64,000 nt of DNA, taken from assembly GCA_013076295.1 (NCBI GenBank), contig RQOL01000616.1, positions 1 to 64,000 on the forward strand, read 5' to 3'. Position 1 is the first letter of the stretch. Each line of letters opens with the position of its first letter. The notes beneath the pieces were generated by a model that made no database searches, had not been told where the DNA came from, and worked only from the letters and a program-made list of their open reading frames with translations. Of the stretch, positions 1 to 12,141 are shown in pieces. The DNA comes from Sanderia malayensis. Its lineage: Eukaryota > Cnidaria > Scyphozoa > Semaeostomeae > Pelagiidae. The translations under genes were made by a program, and so were the position numbers.

Positions 1-1787
1 CGTCCTTGCATATCCAGGCAAATCTGAAACTAACTAATTAAAACTAAAACACTTACATTTAACTACTAAAACCACGCGACAACGATACAGACAATAATGA
101 AACTAAATACGTCAATAGTGAGTAATAAACTTCGGCGAGGAAAGCAAATGAATAATAAGTAAGGGTATTTCTAATCGCTGGACCCCACGACTCGGGGACT
201 CTCGGACGAACGACTACACGACCTACAGAAATACGACCATGTCTTTAAAACTGCCAAATTTGCATTATTTTCACTGTAATTATTGTAGCGAATTCAAAGG
301 CACTGTTTTGAAGTATGAAACGCAGTTTGGTGATTGGTGAGCATAGGATCAGAAATAAATGTTTTTCGAGTAAGCAATTTTGTCGAAAGAGGCACGCTGT
401 CGTTGCAAATCACTGAGGTTTTCATATCGTAAGCAAGGAAACTGTGGTGGCAGTAATCAAAATCCTGTGGAGCCACGACATTGACATTTGCACCGTAATC
501 AAAATTTCCACCCTTTCCAGAAGCGTTGCGCAATCTGAAACCACCGGTAGTAAGAGAGAACAATTTTAAAGCATTTCATATAAATGCAGAGAGACTATTC
601 TGCTATTGTAACGTCGGTGCTTGTTATCATCCATCAAATATAGCAACAAATCCATCAAATATAGCAACAAAATGTGAATATATCACAACATAACAACAAC
701 TAAAGCAACGAAGCATGGAAACCTTATCAACGTCATCATGCTCGTCATTATAATCGTTTTCGTTATCATCATTTTTATTATTATTGCACCCTGCACCCTG
801 CACTGCGCAGGTATATTGAGTTTTTTACCGCTAGAAAACACTTGCAAAGTTTTCTATGGGATGCAAAAGGGCCTTAGTTACCCGAGGTTCGAGTTACTCC
901 TGCCCGACTTATCATGATTTTGCTGTTTTTATGAATATTATTTCTTTTGGAGTTTACTTCATTTATCTTTATCAAGTAAGAACACATTCCACCAAAATAT
1001 TCACAATACACAACTACTATGTACACAACTTACAGTCTCCTTGATCTTTTCTTTCTCAATGTCTTCTTTCTCTATAGACCTTACAGGCAGATAACACTCT
1101 TTTCACAGACTTCAGACATCTTTCAATAAACAACCAAGCAATCAGTTCATAAACAACTTTTAAAGCATCCGTAACACAATCTCTAAATCTCCAACTAACT
1201 CTGATTTTAATAAGCAAGTCTTAATCAATAAAATCAGCATAAGTCACAAAATAATAAAATTCAACAATTAAGGATTGCAGCAAGCAAAACAGCAAGACCA
1301 ATGTATTAATAAATGTCAACATAGGTCCATCGTTGATTGCCATAAGGCGTTGTCTCTAACATAAAGATGGAGGCTCTTAGTCTTTTTTACTGTATGTCCT
1401 TTCCGATATTCACGTGACTCATGGTCACATAACGAAGAGTCCGGCGTTGCGTAAAAATATTCTGTAATTATATTGTTTCATTTTTCAGCAGTTGTACTTC
1501 TAAAATTTCTGGTCGCGAAACCTACTGCTATGACATGATATGAACTTTTCAAGACTGACAACGTTAAAACCAAAACGAGTTTTTGGAGCTGTCGCTTTAC
1601 TTAGCTCTCCTGCATCGGTGGAGGCCTTCTTGTATGAATTTCTTTTTTCCCCATCTTAGTAAAAAATGATGCTGGTAACTGGCTTCTAGTAAGCCACATT
1701 GGAGACATGAAATGTTCTACAGGATTCCATTTTCAGCAGCCATCTTGCTGATGGGATTGTCTGGTAGTTAACACCTAAGCAGACCAA
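1..1787. repeat. Dispersed repeat R1, copy a (truncated by window edge)
   Basis: This stretch is repeated in the same orientation at 12142-13777 and 15155-15279 with only scattered substitutions and small indels. A shorter, more diverged relative of its first few hundred bases is at about 20640-20940. It carries no intact gene; the short frames inside are not conserved between copies. It runs into Ty3 reverse-transcriptase remains at about 1790, so it may be an untranslated or LTR-like part of that retroelement. That link is inference. The second copy is split by an inserted element, which makes this copy the empty-site reference. Confidence 0.8.
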
Positions 1788-1789
1788 AA

Positions 1790-2382
1790 GCTTATTCGTT
1801 CAGCTGTCCATTGAAATCGAGCATTTTTCTTCATCAGCTCTCTCAATGGAGCCGTCATAGTTGCATAATCTGGAATTTATTTGGAGTTGTAATTTGTCAT
1901 TCCCAGAAAACTTCGTACTCGTGCACATTGGTGGGTACTTGTGCGTGTTGAAGGTCTAGAATGTGCTTAGGGTCTGGTCGTGTAACAGTAGCTGAGAAGA
2001 TCTTCCCAAGGAATGACAATGATGTAGATAAAAACTTGCATTTGGATTCACTCAAGAAGAGACCTTTTCCTGATAGCCTTTGAAGACATTGACTGAGTGC
2101 CTTGTCGTGCTATTGACGGTTGTCACAAAACACAATAATGTCATCGGTTACATTGCAAACGCCTGGAATTCCTGCGAGGGCAGTCTGTGGAGCATTCTGG
2201 AAGATTTCTGCGGCAGCGTTAGTGCCATAATTCAGTCTTTTATAGCGAAACAGTCCTACGTGTGTTGTAAAGGTCGTAATGTATCGACTGTCCTCATGCA
2301 ACTCTACCTGGTGGTAAGCTTGAGATAAATCGAGTTTCGAGAATATTTTTGAGAATATTTTAAACGATCGTGTATTCAGCAA
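1790..2382 (-). pseudogene. Ty3-type retrotransposon reverse transcriptase / RNase H remnant
   Basis: Read on the minus strand, 2110-2382 encodes a typical Ty3/mdg4 reverse-transcriptase core. It has FSKLDLSQAYHQVEL followed by the catalytic-region motif DDIIVF, in which the usual YxDD tyrosine is replaced (VTDDIIVF). Beyond it, in shifted frames down to about 1790, there are recognisable pieces of the region that follows in these polyproteins, such as a FLGMTNY-like segment. Stops and frameshifts make it non-functional. The integrase part of such an element lies next to it on the opposite strand at 2434-2945, so the element has been rearranged. Confidence 0.75.
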
Positions 2383-2433
2383 GTAAATCTATGATGACCA
2401 ATAATTCAACATGTGTAATCTATATTCCTTAGG

Positions 2434-2945
2434 GGCCCGGGCCTGGAGCCTACTCCACTACATTACTCGCTCTCTTTGGCCCGCGATTAACCGTGACATC
2501 CACTACAAGACTCGTTCCCGCATCGCATGCCAAAAAGCAAAAGTTCAACCCCACATTGCTGCTCAATTTGGTACATTTTCATCTCTGGACGCGGCTTCAG
2601 TGATGTTCACATTGACATCGTTGGCCCTCTTCCTCCTTCCCATGGTTTTAAGTATTTTTGACCTGCATAGATCGATTTACTCGTTGGCCAGAGGCCATTT
2701 CCATTGCCGATATTTCTGCTGACACTGTCGCACCCGCGTTTGTTACACGATGGATCTCCGTTTTGGCGTACTATCTACAATTACAACGGATCGCGGATCG
2801 CAGTTCGAATCATCCCTTTTCAACCACCTTGCGAATCTCCTCGGCATCAAATGAACCTTCACAACCGCCTATCATCTTTGTGCAAACGGCATGGTTCATC
2901 GTCAACGGAACTTCCTTCGCAGAATTCGGATCTGAAAACACTTAA
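2434..2945 (+). pseudogene. Ty3-type retrotransposon integrase remnant
   Basis: The plus strand carries an integrase core spread over several frames. A zinc-binding-region-like stretch ends near 2560. A VHIDIVGPLPPSHG segment lies at about 2602-2645 and holds the first catalytic Asp. [16 protein letters not shown] follows at about 2655-2700. [10 protein letters not shown] segment around 2790-2815 holds the second catalytic Asp. At least two frameshifts separate these pieces. Such integrases insert retroviral-type cDNA. The strand is opposite to the adjacent reverse transcriptase remnant, so the two cannot be one intact polyprotein. Confidence 0.75.
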
Positions 2946-2949
2946 AATC

Positions 2950-3262
2950 TGACGCATAGTTTACAAGTTATAACAAAGGGAAGTGTCGATATTTCGCAGT
3001 TTTTCTATTTGTTGGTTAATTTTTAGGACTGGGCGAGCCTACTTTTACAGCATAGTAGGAACCCAGTTTTTTCCCGCCACTGAAGCAACAAATCTCACGT
3101 TGGTTTTCTTTCATCCTATGAACTCGATGTTTTTTTTACTGTGGTAATTAGAAACAGGTCGGCGCATCATAGCAATGGAAGTTGAAAGGCTTCTGATGAG
3201 TTTGCAGCTGTGGGGATGAAATACAAAATTGCCATGTAGTGGCACTTGATTGTGCTCAGTGG
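2950..3262 (+). repeat. Dispersed repeat R2, copy a
   Basis: This block matches 21807-22140 in order along its length. Shared segments include GGGAAGTGTCGAT, TTTTTAGGACTGGG, CTGAAGCAACAAAT, ATTAGAAACAGGTCGGCGCAT and TGTGCTCAGTGG. The two copies differ by substitutions and small indels. Part of it also resembles 23100-23165 and 20270-20325. Ends and target duplications could not be defined. No protein is supported. Confidence 0.65.
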
Positions 3263-3878
3263 AATACATGGATAGTGCTTGCGCTCTGCTGTGTGGTGTC
3301 TCGTTGTGTGTTTGTGGGTGTTTGTGCAATTTGATGATCAAAATTGTGGAGAAAGTAAAATTTAACATAAATTTAACATTTCTTCGTCGGATTGTAGTTC
3401 TAAGACTGACAATAGTGATTGCAGTCCTGAGGAATACGAAGAGGCTTTTTTTTGGAATGCAACAACATTCAAGCTTTATGAAGTAATTTATTTTTGCACA
3501 CTTATTCTCATATATCATGATAGGTTGGTTTTTCAGCATTGCCGAGTCAAAGCCAAAGGCCCTGTTAATATATTAAAATTTAAATACAATTAAAGCGTAC
3601 AAATGAAATGCTTACGAATACTCCAGTGATGAAGAACATAATGAATGTAACGTTTTAAGTAATTTAAAAATAGTTCATGCGCTCGTGAATGTTTACCAAA
3701 ATGTCAACATTGAAGTTGAAATTAATCGATTCAGTTGAGACACCAATGAATCTGAGAATCGATGAGAAGTGGACGAGGACATCAATAATGAATAATATTA
3801 ATAAATTCAAAAGATTGTTTTACTTGTTTCGCTTACGTTTGAAATTTCCAGCTGCCTCCCAATGTTCAGTCATCCAAG
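3263..3878. other. AT-rich intergenic stretch, no feature recognised
   Basis: Only short non-conserved frames are present. No repeat end, RNA gene or promoter was recognised here. It separates repeat R2 from the MITE near the 3' end of the discoidin-domain gene. Confidence 0.5.
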
Positions 3879-3880
3879 TA

Positions 3881-4328
3881 CCGTAAATCTCGAATAAGCC
3901 CCCACGTTCGAATAAGCCCCCCCCCTCGATTAAACCCCACCTAAAAATCATCTTTGCAAATAAGCCCCCCCCCCTCGAATAAGCCCCCATGGGGTCTTAT
4001 TCGAGGAAAGCATAAGTGCAGAATAATATCTTATTTCAAGAAAGCCCCCACATGACAATAGCTACACAGTATTACTTCCTTTGACTGTGACAAAAAAGCA
4101 AAAAGAAACGCGATTTTCGTGATGATAAACAAATTATAATTTTTGTTAGATCTTCCACACAGCACTTTGTGAAAAAATTTAGCTGATTGAGAAACTTATG
4201 TCGTCTTTTTGCTGTCAACCTTTGAGGAAAAAGCAAAACTTTGAAATAAGCGCCCCCCTCGAATAAGCCCCCACCCAAAAATTCATTTTTGCAAATAAGC
4301 CCCCGGGGGCTTAATCGAGGATTTACGG
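3881..4328. mobile_element. MITE with CCGTAAATC terminal inverted repeats, copy a
   Basis: The element starts after TA with CCGTAAATCTCGAATAAGCC and ends with CGAGGATTTACGG before TA. This gives inverted ends and a TA target as in Tc1/mariner or pogo-type MITEs. The interior is dominated by short repeats of AATAAGCCCCC. A second copy in the same orientation is at 46277-46729. No transposase is encoded. It lies only 67 bp beyond the stop codon of the minus-strand discoidin-domain gene, so that gene's 3' UTR is either very short or reads into the element. Confidence 0.75.
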
Positions 4329-4394
4329 TATCGTTTGTGCAAAATAATAATTCCAGTAATGAATTGTCAGGTATGTTATAAATAGAGAAGTTTA

Positions 4395-4980
4395 TTACAA
4401 AAGATCGCATCCATACAGTTCTATTCTTATACTCTTGTGGACGTTGTACTGTTGTGGATATACACGAATATACTGAGCTTTGAGCGTTGGCTGAAATTTT
4501 GTTTTCTTTATTTCATAACGGTCATTGTTTCCAGTAAATACCTAAAATAATACATAAAACAACATAACTTGCATGGTTCACAATATCCTGCAATTTGCCG
4601 AACGAATCATAGAATACGAGAATTCAGTTGGGGTCAGATCAGGAATTGCTTGTTTTGCTAACCTTTTTACACTGCCATTCCAAACCCATGTAAAGGAACC
4701 AGCAACAATGCTATAAGAAACATGAAATGTTTTCACCCATTGGGAATAATGAGGCCTTCCTTGAGTTGCGATGGCATCAATCAACATCTTCTTTCCAACA
4801 TTCACCTTTGAAAAGGAATCAAATAAGGCATTTGATTCTCATGGATGCAATTGCTTTGCACTAAATAGTACACATGGAATTGATGAAATTTCTGGATTTT
4901 TTATGAGAAGGAACATGTTCCATTGGGCAGAGAGTTTAGGAGGAGAACAAGAGAGCAAGAGGTCCAGCACTTCTATCTAC

Positions 4981-5017
<37 letters not shown>

Positions 5018-8000
5018 GATTGATGTACAAAACCCCAAAATTGGGTATTACGCACAATTTTGTTAGTGATTAGATGAAAAAATATAATGCTACCTTTTAG
5101 GAAACTATATACTGCTAGAGATTACAAACGAAATGCAACTAGTTGGTGCAATGGAGAGAAAATACTAAGTTTCAAGTTTTGGAGCTAATGGTTCATTTGA
5201 ACAAGTTGGCAAAAAAATATTGACATCTAATAATAATGAAAATATATTTGGTTTAGAATGCTGGAATGCTAAGGTCTACAGGTCGTATGAGTAGAAAATC
5301 TACTGAAAATTTGAGATGAATTGCAAGAGAATGCTCAAGAAGATGTTTGAAACTTATAAGCAACAAGTTGCCTCGTGCATTCAGAAAATGAAATTCTAGT
5401 CTTTATGTAGTTCTATACGTTGTCGGTAGATACGATTTCACCTCTGAATAAGTACCCCCTCCCTCCACCCAAATAGCCCCCGCAATCCAATAATTATTTT
5501 ATTGGACAAAATATTTGGGGACTGTGAAGGGCATGTAGCTAAAGAGAGATTTAGGCTGTGCAGCAGATTCATCGCAATTGACCGAATTTTAGACCAAACT
5601 GGAAGCTCGCTTTGTCAACGTTTATGCCCTATTACAGTTAGTTAGCTCACAATCACCTGGACATAGTCATTTGGGTTGTGATTGTTGGCTGTTGACCATG
5701 ATCTTGAAATCGCATTTAATCTTCCACGATATGGGTCTAAGCCCTGATAAAATGATGATGCAATGATTTTGTAGTCTGGTATTAGTCCAGATGCAATTCC
5801 AAGTGGCTTTGAGTTGGTGTAGCAACCTGAATACAATTAACATTAATTATATAACATAAAAATCAAGTCTTGAAATACAAATATTTGCTCTTTATTTATA
5901 GAAAACCCCTGATGTTGATTATTTGCGTTAACTTTGTCGTGATTATGAGGAAAAATTGACAAAGTTACCTTGAGGTAATATTGGCTGCGATGGGTCTTCT
6001 GTTAAGAGAAAATGAAATAAGATCTTACAAGGCGTGCTTTTTTCTTTATTTTTAATATTTTAGAATATATTCATTTGTAATGCAAGTCTCAGAGACAAAA
6101 GCTTGCCAATTAGATTACATTTAGATATCATTAAAGCGTTTGTTGAAGTATATTCTGTGTTGAATGATTGAAGACGGACTTAAATGGAGAGCATTCATTT
6201 AAATTTCAAAAGGGGAGAGGCATTTATTTATGACTTTTGTGCAGATTGGATTGGATGGGACAAATGAGAAGAGAACTGAGAGTTTTGTGAACTAAGTGAT
6301 CGTTCTTAGTGGTGCCTTTTATATGAAGCATTGGGCTACATTTATTATTTGTTACCGAATCCGTAAAGTTCCATTCTCATGCACAGGTTGTCACCCGTCC
6401 GCCATGTTTTTGGAAGAATTTTAACAGCGAATGCACGAATGTGAGTTGGCAACTTCTCTTTCTTGATCTGATTAAGAGCGAGTGTGGGCACAGAGAATGT
6501 CTACAATGTTAATATAAGACATGAGTCGTGTGAATCTTATGTTGTTGTGTAAATAGCCAAATGCATTAACAAATAATTGGTTTGCTAGTTGCGATCAAAT
6601 CAGTCTTCAAACTTCTCTGAGATGTCTGCCTTCCTGTTTGAAGTCCACCCTGAGGTGCAAGGGTAAAGATAAATACAGCAGACGAGTTCAGCATTTACTC
6701 ACGTGAGTATTCCCATTCAATTTATAGTCCTCCCATTCGTAACTATCGTAAGTATAACTCAGTTGATATGTAGACAAATGGTAATTGAGCGTTGAATGTC
6801 CTTGAATCGCAACTTCGGTAATAATTTTTCTTGTAACAAAATCAACCTGGAAAGAAATGGTCAATAGTTATTATTCAAGGCAAAAATGCACAGGCACTGA
6901 CTGTAAAAGTTGTAATTTCTGTTTGAACTTAGCATTGCATTTATTAATTAAACAGACATTGTTAGCGTCATTTTATTTCCGGAATTTTTAAATGCTTTTG
7001 ATCAGTGAAGTACTATAAAATCGACATCCAATTTTCAAAGCCGCCTAATCAACGTATTTGAGTTCAACGCTTTTTTAATTCTCTTTCAGGCCCTTTATTA
7101 AAACAGTCGTTGTGTTTCGCTCCAGTTTGCCTCGCCAAGATCTCGCCTCGCCCCGGTTTCTTCGTGCCTGACTTTTTCCAAAAAATGTGTTTTTGGAGGC
7201 GTAAAAAGAACTGTTAATAAGCGAATTTCAAAATTTTAAAACTGCAGTGCCTGTTTTTACGTTAAAACCTACCCAAACATTGAATAAAATAAATAATGAG
7301 AATAGCCCCAATTTGCGAAGTGTCAAATATGTTGTTTCAATGCTGGGAAAAATTTGGTTAATTACTATGATGTCACAAAAGACTCGACCAAGTGTTCGAA
7401 GTGTGAGAAAAGTGTGTAGGAGCTGAAATCTATATTTTTACTCAATATGAATGAAAGGTTGATTGACATTTTTGTCTACTATGATTGGTTTAGCGTATTG
7501 ACTGGACCAATTGTTATTGTCTGGAAAAATAAGACCAAGTTCTTCAATGTTTTTACGGTATCGCTGCTGTTTGAATATATCCCATTTTCAATGAAATAGC
7601 ATAATGCTTATCGTATGGTTTTATGCCCTTAAAACGAAATGAAAATGACAACCTACTCTGAAGAACTGGGGTATTCCGCTATGAACCTTAGTTTCATCTG
7701 CACACCATCCTCCCGCGTTCAGTCTTCCATTTCTTCCGCCCAACCCTGATGCTGACAATTGATAGTCTCTCACTGTTTTATGTTCTATTCCCAATGGCAT
7801 GTCAGTTATTTCTGTGATTAAATGTTCATATATTCATCAGTTAAATTGCGACAGAATTTAAATGCCCACACGAGTAGTAAACGGGTGATATGAGCGAAGG
7901 ACGGGTGAAGAGGCCTTATGTTGTGAGATAGTGATGTTACCTGGTAATTTTAAAGCCAGCCAATGGTCATCTGCAAAATGATTATTACATGATCAAATTC

Positions 8001-10364
8001 TACAAATATTTGACCGCTATACTTATCGGTACAAAAACCTGAGCGGCTAAAAACTTCACCGGTTCCGTGTAAAGGGGCCTCAGAAGTGTACATCAGATTT
8101 TATGTTTTTACTGACTTGAGCTGAATTAAGAATTGCAATGATTGTGAGAGAGAACAACTTGGTTATAAGAATGTTATGCCGATTTCAAAGATATAAATGC
8201 CATTTTGTGCCTGTATTGTGTGAATGCAGTATGTATCCATTTAATGAGGCCAACACAACAGGGTCATTAAATATTAAGCAATTCACAAACAGGGAGATAG
8301 AGTCTACGTACAAGCCAACTGAAAGTGAATGATGGTTTAATCATCATTCACTACTTGTTTAACACAGGTATCAATTCAACTAATAGTTGAATTGACACCT
8401 GTTTTAAACAGGTACTCCTTCATCTGCTTACATGCTCTTGTTGGTATATACAGTACCTCGAAGTATGAGTTGAATTGGGCAACTTTTATTCAATCTTCAT
8501 TTGATTGAAATTTTAAGACACGCTGTGGCAACACGCCACAAAAAGTGATCACATTTTAGTGTATCGTCTATGACAAGAAAGCCACCAAAGGCACTTATGT
8601 AATTGCTTATTGATAGCTGGTATTGAATTCGAGCATAATTCTGTAAGGGTTTTTGATCATATTCCCTTGCTATGATGTATCCAAGGTTAGCAACGCTCGG
8701 CCAATGACAGTACATTCCCAGCTTGCAAGCACATCTCTGCATACATACCTATACCATAGAGTTCCATTCTCATGCATATACCATTTACCCAGTTTTGCGG
8801 ATTGAGTTTGACAGAAATTGCGCGAATGTAGTAAAAGAGATCCTGCTTCTTTGTCGTGCCTTCTGTTGCTGGACCATCAAATATCTGGAAATATATAAAC
8901 GTTCTGACATTATTTGAGATCATTGGACATGCTTCCTTTCTACCTTTAGTTATTGACAAGGAAAGCCCAACAAAGAGAAACATAAATACATCAATTCTCA
9001 CTTTGATGTCTCCATCTTCTTCATACACTTGCCATACATTCGTATCTTCAGTATACCAAAGTGTATATTTTGTTACCGATTTCGTTAGATACCCTTGCAC
9101 GGCAATGCTGGATATTATCTTATTTGATAAGAAATCAACCTGCCAAAAAATTGTATTTTCATGGTGAAAGCTCTTGAAACCAGATAAGATGGCTCAAAGA
9201 AAGATTGTTTTTAGCTTAAATTATGAGCACACTTGTCGATTAATATGTTCTTTAAAAGTTGCCTTACTGCAGTTCTTGTGCTGGATTATAAACGGCATTA
9301 TAATTACTGGGAAAGTAATTACACTTACTTGCAAATATTGGTGTTTGTTAAGTGTGTTTGTGCACCATCCTCCCCAGAAGTTCAATCTTCCTTTATATGC
9401 TTGATGCGGAGAAAATTGAGTTCCCGACATCTGGTGGTCTAAAATACTTCTGTCTTCTAATCCCAATGCTCTTTCACGAATTGCTTTAGAGTATAAGTTA
9501 TTTTCTGTTATTATACCACTGGGCCAGGGGGTTAAACATATTGCGACATTTCATTACATGCAAGTCAGTAAAGCTAGCCGTAGGTAATTTTGATACTTAC
9601 GAAATACTTTCAGACAGTCGATGCCGATCTTGGCACCTTTGCATAGATGGCATTTATATCCAGGGCACGTGCAAGTATCCGTACAAACGTATATATGATT
9701 AACAGGACATGGTTTCAATATCCTGCACGTTTCTCCAACCTAACACAAAGACAGAAAAGTTTTTGAAGCTCTTGTGTGAATGGAATTGTGCATTAGTCGT
9801 AAACAGAATTATCGTTGTTTATGCTTACTAAAGTGTTGTTATAATCAGTTGCTTTGTAAGACCAGCCAATCATCCTTGTCAGTGTCAAATTTGTCCATTT
9901 TTCAAGAACATTTTCACTGTTTAATTCACATTTCCTGTTTCCTGCATTCTCTATGTTTATCGATTTGCAAAAGTATTCGTCAACGCACGCTTTTTCGCAT
10001 TCTTCTTGTGTCTTTTTGGTTAGGGTTGAAATCACTGTTCCTTGTAAAACAGTGTTTTCACTCACATAGCTAAAGTTTGCATATGTCATACAATGTCTTC
10101 TTAGAATCCATCCTTCTATGAGAATGGTTGCTAAATGCACCAGTAATCTATGTAATAAGTTTTATAAATAGAGAAAACAATATATAGTAACTGTAAATTT
10201 TAAATAAGTGGGGGAAAGAGAAATAATATTTAGTCTTCAAAGCCAATCTCGATGTAAGGGTTGCGTCACGCGAAGCCCTCGCCATTCGAGAAACATAAGT
10301 AAATATTATATATAAGCATTTATATTCGAACATACCCAAATTGAAGAAGTCGGCACATGTCCAT
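4395..10364 (-). CDS. Secreted PAN / EGF-like / triple F5/8C (discoidin) domain protein, 12 exons
   Basis: Exons, in transcript order: 10336-10364, 9829-10147, 9601-9739, 9329-9504, 9002-9139, 8749-8884, 7657-7811, 6703-6846, 6356-6500, 5657-5826, 4671-4805, 4395-4541. All introns are GT-AG and the phases agree. The total is 1833 nt, or 610 residues. A signal peptide spans residues 1 to about 25, split by intron 1. A PAN/apple domain with paired cysteines follows (about 35-113), then a Cys-rich EGF-like exon (117-162). Three F5/8C domains follow (about 170-312, 313-460 and 461-610). Each F5/8C domain uses three exons with the same phases (1-0-0-1). Domain ends show RMELYGIG, RMELYGFG and RIELYGC. 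F5/8C domains usually bind glycans or phospholipids at cell surfaces. I infer a secreted adhesion or recognition role; the ligand is unknown. An AATAAA overlaps the stop (4391-4396). Confidence 0.85.
4972..5017. repeat. CTAT microsatellite
   Basis: About eleven tandem CTAT units lie in the intron between the fifth-domain-half exons at 4671-4805 and 5657-5826. It is a simple sequence with no evidence of function. Confidence 0.9.
7080..7312 (+). mobile_element. Fragment of the TTTAAAGGG-ended inverted-repeat family, in an intron
   Basis: The segment around 7180-7312 resembles the right arm of the element at 57158-58872. Shared pieces include TTAATAAGCGAATTTC, CCTGTTTTTACGTTAAAA, ACTACCCA-like and GAGAATAGCCC. 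A weaker inverse of the end (GGCCCTTTATTAAAA) is near 7090. It sits in the intron between the first and second exons of the second F5/8C domain and does not disturb the splice sites. It is non-autonomous or truncated. Confidence 0.5.
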
Positions 10365-11445
10365 CCTTGCGGATTCTATTGTTAGAGTAATTACGGCGCT
10401 CAGTTTGTTTTGAGAGTAAATCCTATGAATTATCATTTCTTTAGTTCAGAGTGCAAAACCACAGGCTAATCAACTCAATGTAGTAACTTGTCATCCTATT
10501 ATGCTGATTTCTGTTTTAATTTTCTGCTTTTCACCTCATTAATTAATGAGACCGGGACTCAAAAAACGTATTCTTTCATGACGAAAACGTTTCACGACCA
10601 CGCAGAAGAAATCAATCGAAACATGTGTTGCTTTCATGCAATGTAAGCATGCACAGCATGTTACGTTATGTTTTAAATTGTAATTTAACAAACTTCATAT
10701 AACGGCCGTTGACATTACCCGATTCAAAAATTGAGCAAAAGGGAGGCTTCTTTGTCACACCTATTTTGGCACCATGCATTCAGCGGCGCGTTTCGATTTG
10801 ACAGAAGTTCAACTGATTTTGCTCTAAATGGTGGAAAAATTGAGAACATTAGACATTGTTAGCAATTCCCAGCTTCGTCGATTGGAGTTGTTAGCATGTC
10901 TCCCACAAGTCCTGTCCAGTAGCCTTGGCAAAACGAAGAAACTACACTTCTAAGAGAAATGGGCAGTAAATGACAAGTTTGGATCTCTCCAGCCCACTGG
11001 ATTAAGAATTTAACAGGCACACTTTGTTGTGGTCCGATCTTTGACTGAACAGGAAAAAACTCTTCCTGCAACATTGATAACCAAAGAAGTGAGCTTTAAT
11101 CTTTTTGTTGTTGAAAAATGAGAGCCAAGGATTGAGCAAGCACTTGCTGCCACAAGTGACACTTTGTGTAATCCCCAAAGACGAAGCGAGAAAACTACAA
11201 TTCGCGACTACTTTTATAATTTTTCAGCTCTATTTAGATTCTGGGATGCCTCAAGCACTACGGTAGTAAAGGCTCTTACATATTGTTCGTAACAGTCAGA
11301 TGTCCAGCGTCCGAGGGTTTTTCATTAACCAAAATGGGGTATTTTCCGCTGCGATTGCGGTGGCTTCACTTTGCAAAAGCTGTGCCCAACAAACTCGATT
11401 GATTGAAGTGCTGACGTTTTGGCGGAATGTTACTGTGGGAAAAGG
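10365..11445. other. Upstream region of the discoidin-domain gene, no gene recognised
   Basis: This holds the presumed promoter of the minus-strand gene that starts at 10364. I see no convincing TATA box or conserved element. Frames at 10859-11074 and 11300-11503 do not resemble known proteins. It merges into the retroelement remnant at 11446. Confidence 0.5.
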
Positions 11446-11691
11446 TTACAAAGATCGGCAACGAAAGAGAGCACCAGAGGTAAATGGAAAAAGTTTACAA
11501 TAAGGAGCCTCGAGTGCAGAAAGTGAATTATCCGTGGCTCCGATAACTCCCTTCACGAGTTGGAACTTAGGCCATTCAGAGCTTTTCGAGTTAGTGAGGT
11601 GGACAACGGCTTGATTGTCGCAATTGAATATGACTCGTTTACAATACAACGAGTTGCCTAAAGAGGGCATGCAATGGGTATTGCAAAACAT
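11446..11691 (-). pseudogene. Retroelement RNase H remnant (DIRS- or Ty3-like)
   Basis: The minus-strand frame contains LYCKRVIFNCDNQAVVHLTN. This matches the RNase H signature of retroelement polyproteins, in which an Asp-Asn-Gln-Ala-Val-Val segment follows a Leu-x-x-Lys-x-Val strand. Downstream sequence soon becomes unrecognisable and there is no flanking RT or integrase. It is an isolated decayed fragment. Similar RNase H segments are common in cnidarian DIRS-type elements, but the clade cannot be fixed from this length. Confidence 0.5.
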
Positions 11692-12141
11692 TCATGCCAA
11701 GCTATGATAATACCGGGGGAATCTAAGGTTTGAGAGCCTCGAAACCAATGTATCCGATAGAGACCGCTTATCTACAAGAACAGGAGGAGTCTTTAAACTT
11801 GATTCTGGATTCTAAGGTTCGTCCACCATTGTTTTATTGAACTTTGAACAAGTAAACACACATGACATATAAAAATTACACAGCTCTATATTTATTTCTT
11901 TTATTTCATTCACAGAATCCAGACCTTCTTTACGGCATACGGAAATGGCAGTCGATACATGACAAAAACGAAAACGGCACAGTATCTCCAATACTGCTCA
12001 AACGGCGGTCCCAACAACAATGAATCAAAAAGCAACCAGATCTTTCTCAAGCATCTCAATCCCCAAAGATGTGCTCAAAAACTGCGACAAAGAGATCTTT
12101 CTCAAGCATCCCGCTCCTCAACGGTATGCCCTCTCCTTTTT
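11692..12141. repeat. Repeat stretch preceding R1 copy b, related to 20640-20770
   Basis: The sequence CAGTATCTCCAATACTG followed by CGGCGGTCCC-type sequence and AGATCTTTCTCAAGCATC at about 11980-12140 recurs in diverged form at about 20648-20770. In both places it leads into the start of repeat R1. It therefore extends the R1 family to the left. The window begins inside copy a, so the full family length cannot be seen. Confidence 0.6.

Noticed and set aside
5434..5490. GAATAAGTACCCCC / AAATAGCCCCCG segment as a third CCGTAAATC MITE
   Set aside because: Only the internal AATAAGCCCCC-like motif is present. No terminal repeats were found, so a full element is not supported.
8497..8742. 81-residue minus-strand frame between F5/8C exons as an extra domain
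   Set aside because: It overlaps the intron between the exons at 8749-8884 and 7657-7811. It lacks splice sites in phase and the two exons join in phase without it.
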